64,000 bases of DNA from Thioalkalivibrio sp. (GCA_011389655.1 JAABTX010000001.1:21958-85957); one strand, 5' to 3'. Positions 29,408-39,894 are shown, numbered from the stretch's first letter. Numbers and translations: made by a program. Notes: a model not told the origin generated them from the sequence alone.

Positions 29408-30792
29408 CGGACGATCTCTCCCGGGTCACCGGCCTCGACGGCCAGCCGATAGCGCTGTGCGGCAAGGACCGCGCCATAGCGTGCATTCAGCTCGCGCGTG
29501 AGTGCCGCGAGTTCCTCGCTCTGCGCCTGCAGCAGCGCGGTGATGTCGTCCAGACCCTCGGCGTAGCGGCCCTCGGTCAGCTCCAGCGCGGCCTCCGCCT
29601 CCTCGATGCCGGCGGACGCCTGCTCCCAGGCGAAGAGCTCGGCCTGCCAGTCCGCAAACGCCGTCTGGGCCTCGGTGCGCGCCTCCAGGCGCAGCGCATC
29701 GAGTTCCGCGCGGGTCTCGGCCTGGCTCGCGCGGGCCTCGTCCACGGCGCCTGCCTGGCTGAAACCCGCAAACGGGGTCCATTGCAGGGTGACCGCCGCA
29801 AGCCAGCCGGACTCCGTGAAACCCAGCGGACGATCGGCGTCGACGTGCTGGTAGCGCAGCAGCAGGTTGATGTCCGGCACGTAGGCGGCACCGGCCCGCC
29901 GGACGCCGTACCGCTCGGCCTCGAGCGCCTCCTGCAGGGCGCGAATGTCCCTGCGTTCCTCGAGCCGCGCGATCTCGCCCGGGGGGTCGGCGTCGGGCCG
30001 TGGGGGCACGGGTACCGGATCGGTGAGGACGAGATCACGGAGGTCCTCGAGCGCCAGGATCTGCCGGAGCAGCGCCTGGGCTGCGATCACCTGTCCCTCG
30101 GCCGCCGCCACCCGTGCCTCCATTTCCCGCACCCGGGTACGGGCGCGGAGCACGTCCACCGGTGCGACCAGGCCCTCGTCGAAGGCACCCTGCGCCTGTC
30201 GCAGCGCCCGTTCCGCCGTCCGGAGCCCGCGGCGTTCGGCGGTGACCCGGCGCTCGGCCGTGCCGGCACCGAAATAGGCCTCGACGACTGCCAGGGCGAC
30301 CTCGTCGGAGGCGCGGCTCAGGCCGAGCCGGGCGGCTTCCACCTGGCGGTCGGCCTGACGCCGGGCCTCCCAGGCGCCGAGGTTGAACAGCGGCTGGACG
30401 AGCTGGACGCCGGCGATCCGGCCCTCGACCGGACCGAGATCCCGACGGGTCGGCACGGGTGGCAGGCCGGGCTCGAGAAACGGGACGTCCTCCAGCAGCG
30501 AGGTGTCCCAGCGCAACTGGGTTGCATCGACGCTGACAGTGGGTGTCAGCCCCTGCAGGGTCTGGCGTTTCACGGCCTCCGCGCGGGCCGAGCGCGCCCT
30601 CTGGATCAGCAGCGACGGGTTCTCGGCTCGCGCGCGCTGCAGCGATTCATCCAGCGAGAGCGCGCGTGCGGACGCGACCTCCGCGACTGCCGGTGGCAGC
30701 AGTGACAGTGTCAGCCCGGTCAGCAGGATCGCCAGCTTCCAGCAACGGCATGTTCTCATGAAGAACCTCGAACGATCCGATGGGCCCGTCAT
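29404..30792 (-). CDS. TolC-family outer membrane efflux protein
   Basis: Signal peptide plus LSLDESLQRARAENPSLLIQRAR, LVQPLFNLGAWEARRQADRQVEAARLGLSRASDEVALAVVEAYF. Likely start is MRTCRCWKLAILLTG (~30759). Confidence 0.92.
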   Translation of the reverse strand: MTGPSDRSRFFMRTCRCWKLAILLTGLTLSLLPPAVAEVASARALSLDESLQRARAENPSLLIQRARSARAEAVKRQTLQGLTPTVSVDATQLRWDTSLLEDVPFLEPGLPPVPTRRDLGPVEGRIAGVQLVQPLFNLGAWEARRQADRQVEAARLGLSRASDEVALAVVEAYFGAGTAERRVTAERRGLRTAERALRQAQGAFDEGLVAPVDVLRARTRVREMEARVAAAEGQVIAAQALLRQILALEDLRDLVLTDPVPVPPRPDADPPGEIARLEERRDIRALQEALEAERYGVRRAGAAYVPDINLLLRYQHVDADRPLGFTESGWLAAVTLQWTPFAGFSQAGAVDEARASQAETRAELDALRLEARTEAQTAFADWQAELFAWEQASAGIEEAEAALELTEGRYAEGLDDITALLQAQSEELAALTRELNARYGAVLAAQRYRLAVEAGDPGEIVR

Positions 30793-30965
30793 CGCGGGGA
30801 GCGAAGCCTTTAGACGCGAGTGCAGCGTGGCGGGACCTGGCGACCCATGAGACGTTGATTGCGATGATGCGGGCTGGACTATTCGCTGCGCTCACCCGGC
30901 GGGCCAGCCTGCGGCTGTTCAATGCGCTACGCGCTTCAGTGCCGCGCTGTCCTCGCAATGAAGGA
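30788..30965. repeat. Putative MITE/dispersed repeat with imperfect terminal inverted repeats (GTCATCGCGGGGAGCGAAGC ... GCGCTGTCCTCGCAATGAA)
   Basis: Left end TCAT[C]GCG[G]GGA[G] matches the reverse complement of the right end TCATTGCGAGGAC; sits in the divergent tolC/chaB promoter region. Confidence 0.5.
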
Positions 30966-31088
30966 GGAGTCGATCAGCGCTTTCTCGCGATGATACCGGG
31001 TAACGGGGCCGCATGTTACCGTGGACTGCCGATCGCGGGCACCCGAACCCCGTTCACCCCCGTCGATTGCAGGACCCGAGGAGCGGTG

Positions 31089-31316
31089 ATGCCGTACGAG
31101 CGCAATGCCGATCTGCCCGATCAGGTACGGGGAAGCCTGCCGGAGAAGGCCCAGACGATGTACCGGAAGGCCTTCAACAATGCCTGGGACCGGTACGCGG
31201 ATCCCGAGCTTCGTCAGGGTGATGCCTCCCGTGAAGAGACCGCGCACCGCGTGGCCTGGTCGGCGGTGAAGGAGTCCTACGAGAAGCGCGGGGAACGCTG
31301 GGTCAGGAAGGAGTGA
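31089..31316 (+). CDS. chaB: ChaB family protein
   Basis: MPYERNADLPDQVRGSLPEKAQTMYRKAFNNAWDRYADPELRQGDASREETAHRVAWSAVKESYEK. Confidence 0.93.
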   Translation: MPYERNADLPDQVRGSLPEKAQTMYRKAFNNAWDRYADPELRQGDASREETAHRVAWSAVKESYEKRGERWVRKE

Positions 31317-31567
31317 CCCCGAGGACGCACCCCGGGATTCGGGGTCGCCTCATTCGATTCCCGCCGCTCGCTGTTCCCTGCGGACCCAGGCGATGATGTG
31401 AGCCGCGTCCTCCCCCTGCCATCAGCCCCGGTCTGCCACCGCAGCCTGCCGGAACTGTCCCGCAGCAGTCAGGTTCCGGTATGGTTGGGCCGTGGATCCT
31501 GTCGCGACATACTGGATGGCCCTTGCGCGGCCTTTTTCCGGGCGACGGCCCGGCCCGGTTCGGGAGC

Positions 31568-32455
31568 ATGGGTGACCTGGACGCCTGGACGCTGTCCCTG
31601 ACCCTCGCCTCTGCGGCCTTTTATGGCAGTGCGCTGGTGGCCGCGGGCAGCGTGCCGTTGAAGCTGGCGTTGCGGGAGATGCCGGCAACCGCGCAATCGG
31701 CACTGGCGCGCCAATTGGCCGTTGCGGCCTGGCTGGCCATCGCGCTGGTGCTGCTGCAGTGGCCGCTTCAGGCTGCCTTTCTCGGTGGTGGAACGCTGGC
31801 CTCGGCCTTCGATCCGTTTCTGCTGGAGCTGGTCTTCGACAGTCCCCAGGGTAACCGGATCCTGTTGGCCTTGGCCGGACTGTTGCTGTTGCAGGCGATC
31901 CTGCTGGAACGGTGGCGTGGCGGGGCGGTAGTTGCGCTGGCGGGAGTCCTGGGGGCGTTCCTGGTGCTGCTGGCCTTCGTGCAGACCGGACATACACGCG
32001 ACGAGCCACGCTGGCTGCTGGGCGGCCTGCTGCTGGTGCACCTGGCTGCGGTTGCCTTCTGGATCGCCGCGCTGCACCCCCTGTTGCAGCTGGCGGCACG
32101 TGCGGACGATCAGCGCAACAGCGCAAGGGTGCTCGAACGGTTCGGGCGCATCTCGGCCGTGAGCGTCGGGCTGCTGGTGGTGGCGGGGGTCGTTCTGGCC
32201 TGGATGTTCCTCGGTGGTCTGGTGCCGCTGGTTACCACCGGCTATGGGCAACTGCTGCTCACGAAGCTGGCGCTGGTGGCCACCCTGCTGGGCTTCGCGG
32301 CATGGAACAAGTGGCGCCTGGTGCCGGCCTTCGAACAGGGGGACGCGCAGGCCCGGATGCGGCTGCGCAGGAGCATCCGCATCGAGATGCTGCTGTTCCT
32401 CTCGATCCTGCTGGTCACGGCCTTCCTGACCACCACGGCATCGCCGGGCGGATGA
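31568..32455 (+). CDS. CopD-family copper resistance-like membrane protein
   Basis: TM-rich; FVQTGHTRDEPRWLLGGLLLVHLAAVAFWIAALHPLLQLA, YGQLLLTKLALVATLLGFAAWNKWRLVP. Confidence 0.88.
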   Translation: MGDLDAWTLSLTLASAAFYGSALVAAGSVPLKLALREMPATAQSALARQLAVAAWLAIALVLLQWPLQAAFLGGGTLASAFDPFLLELVFDSPQGNRILLALAGLLLLQAILLERWRGGAVVALAGVLGAFLVLLAFVQTGHTRDEPRWLLGGLLLVHLAAVAFWIAALHPLLQLAARADDQRNSARVLERFGRISAVSVGLLVVAGVVLAWMFLGGLVPLVTTGYGQLLLTKLALVATLLGFAAWNKWRLVPAFEQGDAQARMRLRRSIRIEMLLFLSILLVTAFLTTTASPGG

Positions 32456-32552
32456 ACCGCGGTGCGATGACCAGGCGGAGCAATCGGTGTGGAGCCGCTG
32501 TCCGAGGGTGAGCCGCTCGCCCCGTCGGCACCGGTGCGCCTCGACCTGATCT

Positions 32553-33902
32553 TCAGCTCAGGGTGCGTGCGGCGGTCAGCACCGGGTCCCACACCGGGGA
32601 GAACGGGGGTGCATAGGCGAGGTCCAGATAGGCGAGCTGCTCGGCCGTCATCCCGGCGGTGATCGCGGCGGCGATGGTATCGATGCGCTTCGCGGCGCCG
32701 GCGCGGCCCACGATCTGTCCCCCGAGAAGGCGGCCGGTGCGGTCCTCCACGACGAGCTTGACCCGGACCTTTCCGGCGCCCGGGAAGTAGTGGGAGCGGG
32801 TCAGCGTCTCGATGGCCTTGGCGCGCCAGGCAATGCCCATGTCCCCGGCCTCCTTTTCCGACAGACCGGTGCGCGCGATCTCGAGGTCCTGGAAACGCGT
32901 GATCGCGGTGCCCAGCACCCCCGGGAATTGCATATCGCCGCCGCTGAGGTTGATGCCCGCGATCAGTCCGTGCTTGTTCGCGACGGTACCCAGCGCAATG
33001 AATACCGGTTCCTCCTTCACGATGTGAAAGGACTCTGCGCAGTCGCCGGCCGCCCACACCTGCGGTATGGAGGTCTGCATCCGACTGTCGACCTGAATCG
33101 CATCCGCGGCCCCCAGCCGGATACCGGCCGCCTCGGCCAGTTCCGAGCGGGGCCGGATGCCGATGCCGAGGATCACCAGATCCGCGTCGATGCGGCGCTG
33201 ATCGGTCGTGACCTGGCGCACCCGACCGTCGGGGTTGGTCTCGATGCCGCTCAGGGCCTCCCCGAGAAGGACGTCGACGCCTGCCTCGCGCATGGTCTGC
33301 GCAATGGAGCCGGTCATGTCCGGGTCCATGGTGTTCATTACCTGGGGCGCCATGTCGATCAGCGTGACCTCGAGCCCGCGGTCGAGCAGTGCCTCGGCCA
33401 TCTCGATGCCGATATAGCCCCCGCCCACGATCACCGCCCGACGGGGCGTGTTCCGCTCCATGTCCTCGAAGACATCGATGCCGCTCTGCAGGGTGGACAG
33501 GCTGAAGACGCCCGCGGCGCCCACGTTGGGCAGGTCGGGGACAATCGGTGCCGCTCCCGTCGCGATCAGCAGCTCGTCCCAGCCCTCGTCGAACTCCCGT
33601 TCCGAGTCCAGGTCCCGGACCCGGACGCGCCGACCGGCGGCATCGATCGCCACGACCTCGTGGCGCGTGCGCACGTCAATGCGCTGCTTCTCCCGGAAGA
33701 CCTCCGGAGCGCGGGCCACCAGCTCTTGCGCGGATTCGATCTGGCCGGCGATGTAGTAGGGCATCCCGCAGGCGGCGTAGGAGGTGTGCCGGCCGCGTTC
33801 GAAGACCACGATCTCGCGGTCCGGGTGTTCCCGGCGCACCTTCGACGCCGCGCTCATGCCCGCGGCGTCGCCGCCGATGACGACGAGTTTGCGATCGTTC
33901 AT
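32553..33902 (-). CDS. Pyridine nucleotide-disulfide oxidoreductase (CoA-disulfide reductase/NADH oxidase type)
   Basis: VVIGGDAAGMSAASKVRREHP, active-site Cys SYAACGMPYYIAG, VIVGGGYIGIEMAEAL, VWAAGDCAE. Confidence 0.92.
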   Translation of the reverse strand: MNDRKLVVIGGDAAGMSAASKVRREHPDREIVVFERGRHTSYAACGMPYYIAGQIESAQELVARAPEVFREKQRIDVRTRHEVVAIDAAGRRVRVRDLDSEREFDEGWDELLIATGAAPIVPDLPNVGAAGVFSLSTLQSGIDVFEDMERNTPRRAVIVGGGYIGIEMAEALLDRGLEVTLIDMAPQVMNTMDPDMTGSIAQTMREAGVDVLLGEALSGIETNPDGRVRQVTTDQRRIDADLVILGIGIRPRSELAEAAGIRLGAADAIQVDSRMQTSIPQVWAAGDCAESFHIVKEEPVFIALGTVANKHGLIAGINLSGGDMQFPGVLGTAITRFQDLEIARTGLSEKEAGDMGIAWRAKAIETLTRSHYFPGAGKVRVKLVVEDRTGRLLGGQIVGRAGAAKRIDTIAAAITAGMTAEQLAYLDLAYAPPFSPVWDPVLTAARTLS

Positions 33903-34105
33903 GGCGTCTTCCTGATCCGTTCGGTTGGGTGTTGCCGAGGCATCGGGCGGCGCCCCCGCGCAGTGGTGCGTCGGAGGGCACCGCTGGCCAGGGCCGAGCC
34001 CGGAGGAGTCCTGAGTGGAACATTTTCCGGTAGACTCGGCAACCACGGGCGGACCTGTCTGCAGGCCCTGCCCGGGATACCCGCCCACACCGTCTTCCCG
34101 CCCCC

Positions 34106-35137
34106 ATGGACCGACTGACGATCACCCGACCCGACGACTGGCACCTGCACCTGCGCGACGGCGATGTGCTGGAGACGGTGCTGCCGGACAGCGCGCGCCG
34201 GTTCGCGCGCGCCATCGTGATGCCGAACCTGAAGCCGCCGGTCGTGACCACTGCGGATGCCCTGGCCTACCGGGAACGCATCCTCGCGGCACTGCCCGCG
34301 GGCGTCGCCTTCGAGCCGTTGATGACGCTGTACCTGACCGAGGCCACCGCGCCGGAGGAGATCGTGCGGGCCTGCGACAGCGGACACGTGCACGCGGTGA
34401 AGTATTACCCGGCCGGTGCCACCACCAATGCCGCCAGCGGGGTCGTGGATCCGCGGCGCTGCTATCCGGTATTCGAACAGATGCAGCGGCAGGGGGTGCC
34501 CCTGCTGGTGCACGGCGAGTCGATCGACCCGGCGGTGGACGTGTTCGACCGGGAGGCCGTGTTCATCGAGCAGACACTGGCCTCCCTGGTGCGCGACTTT
34601 CCGGGATTGAGGGTGGTCCTCGAACACATCACCACGCAGGCGGCCATCGACTTCGTCACGGAGGCGTCATCGAATGTTGCGGCGACGATCACCGTGCACC
34701 ACCTGCTGATGAACCGCAATGCAATGTTCCAGGGCGGCATGCGCCCGCACCACTACTGCCTGCCGGTGCTGAAACGCGAGCGGCACCGCAAGGCCCTGGT
34801 GCAGGCAGCGACCGGCGGCAATCCCAAGTTCTTTCTCGGGACCGACAGTGCGCCGCATCCCCGGGATGCCAAGGAGTCGGCGTGCGGCTGTGCCGGCGTG
34901 TACACCGCCCATGCGGCCATCGAGCTGTATGCGGAGGTCTTCGAGGCCGCCGGGGCACTGGACCGGCTGGAGGCCTTCGCGAGCTTCCACGGCCCGGATT
35001 TCTATCGCCTGCCGCGCAATCGCGACCGCCTGGTGCTGGAAAAGGCGGACTGGACGGTGCCGGAGGAGGTCCGGTTCGGGTACCTCCCGGGCGTCCCCCT
35101 GCGCGCCGGAGAGGCGATCCACTGGCGCCTGGCCTGA
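34106..35137 (+). CDS. pyrC: Dihydroorotase
   Basis: [19 protein letters not shown] (metal-binding HxH), [39 protein letters not shown]. Confidence 0.98.
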   Translation: MDRLTITRPDDWHLHLRDGDVLETVLPDSARRFARAIVMPNLKPPVVTTADALAYRERILAALPAGVAFEPLMTLYLTEATAPEEIVRACDSGHVHAVKYYPAGATTNAASGVVDPRRCYPVFEQMQRQGVPLLVHGESIDPAVDVFDREAVFIEQTLASLVRDFPGLRVVLEHITTQAAIDFVTEASSNVAATITVHHLLMNRNAMFQGGMRPHHYCLPVLKRERHRKALVQAATGGNPKFFLGTDSAPHPRDAKESACGCAGVYTAHAAIELYAEVFEAAGALDRLEAFASFHGPDFYRLPRNRDRLVLEKADWTVPEEVRFGYLPGVPLRAGEAIHWRLA

Positions 35138-35159
35138 GGCGGGCGTCCGTCGGCCAGGA

Positions 35160-35558
35160 TCAGTCGCGCGGCCCTTCCGTCTCGAAGATGGCGTAATGGA
35201 AGACCGTCTTCGCGTCACTGTCTTCCTCGCGCCTGCCGAGGCGCGAGGGGAGGGCGTGACCCTCGATCCGCTGCTTGAAATCGTCGCCGGTTCGGATCAC
35301 CAGGACCGCGCGCTCGATCTCGGGAATCGGCGCATTGGAGATCAGCACCATGCCATCTTCCGTAACCGGCCGCTCCGATGCGATCACCTTGAGAGGTTCG
35401 CCGTCCCCGGCGAGGTCGGAGAGCAGACCGGGATAGCGGTTGAGCTTCATGCCGCGCTTGTCGATCACGATCCCTTCGGGCGCACCGGCAAGTGCGTCCT
35501 CGATCACCTTCAGCTGTTCCTCGCTGAGGAGCTCGTTGATGTTTCCTTTCCAGGGCAT
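35160..35558 (-). CDS. Hypothetical protein
   Basis: MPWKGNINELLSEEQLKVIEDALAGAPEGIVIDKRG...; good coding character; no family recognised. Confidence 0.6.
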   Translation of the reverse strand: MPWKGNINELLSEEQLKVIEDALAGAPEGIVIDKRGMKLNRYPGLLSDLAGDGEPLKVIASERPVTEDGMVLISNAPIPEIERAVLVIRTGDDFKQRIEGHALPSRLGRREEDSDAKTVFHYAIFETEGPRD

Positions 35559-35717
35559 ATGGGACCCCCTTGACTCGAGTGGACAGTGGCCGGCGCAGCG
35601 CCACGCGCGTGACCGGTATCTGCCGGTGCCAATCGCCTTCCGGTTGGCACGAACCGCCTCTGCGCCTCGGGGCCCGGCAATGCCCATTGTAGACCGGCGC
35701 GGGGCTCGGCGGGGTAT

Positions 35718-37196
35718 TCAGCGCCGTCGGCTCAGTGATCCCAGCAGGCCGCGCATCACCTCGCGTCCGATCTGGGCGCCGATCGATCGCGCGGTGCTCT
35801 TCACGGTGGCGGTGATCACACTGTCGCTGCGGGCGCCGCGCTGCTTCGCGGGTGCGCGTGCGGGACGCTCCTGCTGGGGCCGCACCGTCGCCGTCTGCTG
35901 TGCATCCAGCGCGGCCTCCGCCTGCTGCTTCAGGATTTCGTAGGCCGAGTCGCGGTCCACGGGCTCGTCGTAGACTCCCGCCAGCACTGAACCGCGCATC
36001 CGTTCCTGACGCTCTTCCGCCTGCAGCGGACCCATGCGGCTCGACGGCGGACGAATGAGGGTGCGTTCCACCGGCGTCGGGCTGCCCCGGTCGTCCAGCA
36101 CCGACACCAGGGCCTCCCCGACGCCGAGCTCGGTGATCACCTGCTCGGTGTCGAGGGCCGGATTCGGCCGGAAGGTCTGCGCCGCGACCCGCACCGCGCG
36201 CTGGTCCCGCGGCGTGTAGGCCCGCAGCGCGTGCTGAATACGGTTGCCCAGCTGGCCCAGCACCGCGTCGGGGACATCGGAAGGGCTTTGCGTGATGAAG
36301 TAGATGCCCACGCCCTTTGAACGGATCAGCCGCACCACCTGTTCGATCCGCTCGCTCAGCTGCCGCGACCTGCCGTTGAAGAGCAGGTGGGCCTCGTCCA
36401 GGAAGAGTGCGAAGCGGGGCCTGTCCGGGTCGCCGACCTCGGGCATCTGCTCGAACAACTCCGACATCAGCCAGAGCAGCAGCGTGGAATACACCAGCGG
36501 ACTGTTCCGGTACAGGTGCTCGGCGTGCAGGATGTTCACCACGCCACGGCCGTCCGCATCCGTCTGCAGAAAGTCGTCCAGCGTCACCGCCGGCTCTCCG
36601 AAGAAGCCGTCGCCGCCCTGGGCCTCCAGCGTCAGCAGAGCGCGCTGGATCGCCCCGATGCTTGCGGGGGAGACATTGCCGTACTGCGGGCCGAGCGTCC
36701 TGCGGTTCTCGTGGACCCAGGCCAGCATCGCGCGCAGGTCCTTGAGGTCCAGCAGGAGCCAGCCCCGGTCGTCCGCCACCCGGAAGACCAGCTGGATGAC
36801 GCCGGTCTGGGTGTCGTTGAGGTTGAGCAGACGGCTCAGCAGCACCGGGCCGAAGCCGGCGATGGTCAGGCGCAACGGATGACCCTGTTCGCCAAGGGGA
36901 TCCCAGAACACGCTCGGGGCACCCCGCAGCTCCAGCGGATCGAGGCCGACGCGACGGGCGCGCTCGCTGAGGCGTTCACTTGCGTCCCCGGCCGCCGAAA
37001 TTCCCGATAAGTCGCCCTTGATATCGGGCACGAAAACGGGAACGCCGAGGTCGGAGAGGGCCTGGGCGAGCACCTGCAGCGTGACTGTCTTGCCGGTGCC
37101 GGTAGCGCCGGCGATCAGGCCATGACGATTGGCCATCTGCGGAAGAATGGTGACGGGCCGGTCGGCCTTGCCGAGGAACAATGCCTGATCGTTCAC
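35718..37196 (-). CDS. DUF853/HerA-like ATPase (YjgR family)
   Basis: ANRHGLIAGATGTGKTVTLQVLAQALSDLGVPVFVPDIKGDLSG, FALFLDEAHLLF, GIYFITQSPSDVPDAVLGQLGNRIQHALRAYTPRDQ. Confidence 0.93.
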   Translation of the reverse strand: MNDQALFLGKADRPVTILPQMANRHGLIAGATGTGKTVTLQVLAQALSDLGVPVFVPDIKGDLSGISAAGDASERLSERARRVGLDPLELRGAPSVFWDPLGEQGHPLRLTIAGFGPVLLSRLLNLNDTQTGVIQLVFRVADDRGWLLLDLKDLRAMLAWVHENRRTLGPQYGNVSPASIGAIQRALLTLEAQGGDGFFGEPAVTLDDFLQTDADGRGVVNILHAEHLYRNSPLVYSTLLLWLMSELFEQMPEVGDPDRPRFALFLDEAHLLFNGRSRQLSERIEQVVRLIRSKGVGIYFITQSPSDVPDAVLGQLGNRIQHALRAYTPRDQRAVRVAAQTFRPNPALDTEQVITELGVGEALVSVLDDRGSPTPVERTLIRPPSSRMGPLQAEERQERMRGSVLAGVYDEPVDRDSAYEILKQQAEAALDAQQTATVRPQQERPARAPAKQRGARSDSVITATVKSTARSIGAQIGREVMRGLLGSLSRRR

Positions 37197-37363
37197 GAGG
37201 TCTCCACGGAGGAGGTGGTCAGGTGCAGGATTCTACCCGAGCCCGGCGGGGGCGAGGAGATCCGGCCTCGCGCGGTCCGGATGGGCGCTGCGGAAAATTC
37301 GGGGGAGAATGCGGCGGTCACGGTGAGTCCATACAATAGCGAAAACGGTCGCAACCACGGATA

Positions 37364-38497
37364 TTGCCAATGACCCGCATCACAGTGATCGGCGCCGGCT
37401 TCGGTGCCCTGACCGCCATTCGCAAACTGCGCGCCGCCGATCCGGCCCTCGGGATCGACGTGATCGCCCCCCGTCCCGAGCTGGTGTACTACCCGAGCAC
37501 CATCTGGATTCCGACCGGTCTGCGCACGCCGGAGGATGTGGTCGTGAACCTGGAGGGCTTCTTGCGCCGCATGGGCGTGAACTATCACCAGGCATCGGCC
37601 ACCGGCCTGAAGGACGGCGGGCGGACGGTACTGACCGACGCGGGCGAGGTCACGAACGATGGACTGATCATCGCCTCGGGCGGGCGCTTCATCAAGAAGC
37701 TGCCGGGGATCGAGCATGCGATCACGCCCTGCGAGGGCGTCGAGGCGGCAGTGAGGATCCGCGACCGGGTGGAGGAGATGCAGGGCGGGACCATTGCCTT
37801 CGGCTTCGCGGGCAACCCGAAGGAGCCGACCGCGATGCGGGGCGGACCCGTGTTCGAGTTCATGTTCGGGATCGAGCAGCACCTCCGCAGCCGCGGCGAC
37901 CGCGACCGCTTCCGGCTGATCTTCTTCACGCCCGCCCCGAAGCCGGGCAACCGCCTGGGGCCGAAGGCGGTCGACGGACTGCTGCGCGAGATGAAGCGGC
38001 GCGGCATCGAGACCCACCTGGGCCACAAGCTGAAGGGGTTCGATGCCGACAGGGTGACCACCGAGGGCGGCGAGTTCGGCGCGGACCTGATCGTCTTCAT
38101 GCCCGGCATGACCGGTAACGCCTGGTTCGACAACACCGACCTGCCACGCTCGGACGGCGGGCTTCTGAAGGCCAACGCCCACTGCCAGGTCGAGGGCCGG
38201 GACAAGGTGTACGTGGCTGGCGATTCGGGCAGTTTTCCGGGTCCGGACTGGCTGCCGAAGCAGGCGCACATGGCCGACCTGCAGGCCGAGGCCGCGGTCA
38301 GGAATCTGCTCGGGGAACTCGGGGGTCAGGCCCCCGAGGCCACCTTCAAGCCCGAACTGATCTGCATCGTGGACACCAAGACCAGCGGGATCCTGGTCAA
38401 GCGCACCGAGAAGACCAACCTGGTGCTGCCCTCGACGCCCGTGTTCCACTGGGCCAAGCGGGCCTTTGAGTGGTGGTATCTTCGGCAGTACCGCTGA
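37364..38497 (+). CDS. Sulfide:quinone oxidoreductase-like FAD-dependent protein
   Basis: ITVIGAGFGALTAIRKL, ELVYYPSTIWIPTGLR, VYVAGDSGSFPGPDWLPKQAHMADLQAEAAVRNLL, C-terminal HWAKRAFEWWYLRQYR. Confidence 0.85.
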   Translation: MPMTRITVIGAGFGALTAIRKLRAADPALGIDVIAPRPELVYYPSTIWIPTGLRTPEDVVVNLEGFLRRMGVNYHQASATGLKDGGRTVLTDAGEVTNDGLIIASGGRFIKKLPGIEHAITPCEGVEAAVRIRDRVEEMQGGTIAFGFAGNPKEPTAMRGGPVFEFMFGIEQHLRSRGDRDRFRLIFFTPAPKPGNRLGPKAVDGLLREMKRRGIETHLGHKLKGFDADRVTTEGGEFGADLIVFMPGMTGNAWFDNTDLPRSDGGLLKANAHCQVEGRDKVYVAGDSGSFPGPDWLPKQAHMADLQAEAAVRNLLGELGGQAPEATFKPELICIVDTKTSGILVKRTEKTNLVLPSTPVFHWAKRAFEWWYLRQYR

Positions 38498-38526
38498 TCC
38501 GCGCCACTACGTGTACACATGGCCCG

Positions 38527-39540
38527 ATGGCGTATGCGGGGTGCGTGCCGTCGCGGGTGACCTGGGAGATCCCGGTGATTGCTGATAGCAGGGACAGGCC
38601 CTTCCACCCCGCGTGGTGGCTGCCGGGAGCGCACCTGCAGACCATCGTGCCCAACGTCTGCCGGCTGCGTCGGGCGCCCATGCTAAGGCGCCAGTCGATG
38701 ACCCTGCCCGACGGCGATTTCCTGTTTCTCGACTGGGGCCCCGATCCCGGAGGGCCCATCGTCGTGCTGCTGCACGGTCTCGGCGGGAGCAGCCGCTCCG
38801 CCTACGCGCGGGTGCTGATGCGCGCCCTTCACGAATCCGGCTTCTGGGCCTGCACCATGCACTTTCGGGGCGCGACCGGCGAGCCGAACCGCAAGCTGCG
38901 CAGCTACCACATGGGGGAGGGCGAGGACCCCGCGTTCGTGCTGTCGGAGTTGCGGCGCCGTTACAACCCGCGCAGGCTGGCCGCGGTGGGGGTGTCCCTG
39001 GGCGGCAGTGCCCTGCTGCACAGCCTGGCGGCGGCTGACGAGGGCGCCGCCGTCGACTGTGCGGTCGCGATCTCGGTACCGTTCCGGCCGCACCAGGCCG
39101 AGGAACGGCTGAACCGGGGCTGGTCGCGGCTGTATCAGCGGCATATCCTGCGTCAGTTGCGGCGGATGTGGCAGGACAAGTGCCGGGCCCTCGCGCGCCC
39201 CGACCTCGCGGCCGATCTGCACCGCATCCGCAGGTTCCGCGATTTCGACGCACGCATCACCGCGCCGGTGCACGGCTATGCCGACGCTGACGACTATTAT
39301 GACCGCGCCAGCAGTGTGCAGGTATTGCGGAACATCCGGGTCCCCACCCTCCTGATTCATGCCCTCAACGATCCCTTCATGATGCCGGACAGCGTCCCGC
39401 GGCCCGACGAGCTGTCCCCCTGCGTGACGCTGGAGACGCATCGCGCAGGCGGCCACGCGGGATTCATGGAGAATTCGGGGCGCAGCTATCTGGAACGACG
39501 GGTTCCCGCTTACCTGCTGGAACAGTTGCAAAACGATTGA
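38527..39540 (+). CDS. YheT-like alpha/beta hydrolase
   Basis: FHPAWWLPGAHLQTIVPNVCR, VVLLHGLGGSSRSAYARVLMRAL, AVGVSLGGSALLHSL, RAGGHAGFME. Confidence 0.9.
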   Translation: MAYAGCVPSRVTWEIPVIADSRDRPFHPAWWLPGAHLQTIVPNVCRLRRAPMLRRQSMTLPDGDFLFLDWGPDPGGPIVVLLHGLGGSSRSAYARVLMRALHESGFWACTMHFRGATGEPNRKLRSYHMGEGEDPAFVLSELRRRYNPRRLAAVGVSLGGSALLHSLAAADEGAAVDCAVAISVPFRPHQAEERLNRGWSRLYQRHILRQLRRMWQDKCRALARPDLAADLHRIRRFRDFDARITAPVHGYADADDYYDRASSVQVLRNIRVPTLLIHALNDPFMMPDSVPRPDELSPCVTLETHRAGGHAGFMENSGRSYLERRVPAYLLEQLQND

Positions 39541-39602
39541 CCCGTGTCGGGTTGCCAGGGGGCCGCGCCGGCTCCCGCTGGCGTCCGCCCCCGGAGGTAT
39601 GC

Positions 39603-39824
39603 ATGCTTTGGAAGATTCTCACCCTGGCCGTGCTGATCGGGTTCGCCTGGTGGCGGCTGCGCCAGTGGCTGCGCGAGCGGCGCCTGCGCGCCGCGGGGGA
39701 ACCGGTGCCCGAGCCGCGCCGGGTGCGGCCGATCAGTATCCTGGCGGGTGCAATGCTGCTCGGCTACGGGGGGTACCTGGTCTGGGTGCTGATCGCGCAG
39801 GCGATCGGCACCTTCGGGGAGTGA
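39603..39824 (+). CDS. Small membrane protein, unknown
   Basis: MLWKILTLAVLIGFAWWRLRQWLRERRLRAAG... two TM segments. Confidence 0.6.
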   Translation: MLWKILTLAVLIGFAWWRLRQWLRERRLRAAGEPVPEPRRVRPISILAGAMLLGYGGYLVWVLIAQAIGTFGE

Positions 39825-39894
39825 GGGCCGGCAGGTCCGGTTGAACGAAGCACCTGCCTGCGGGTCGCAGAGGCAAAGGGAACGGGAGAAGGTG

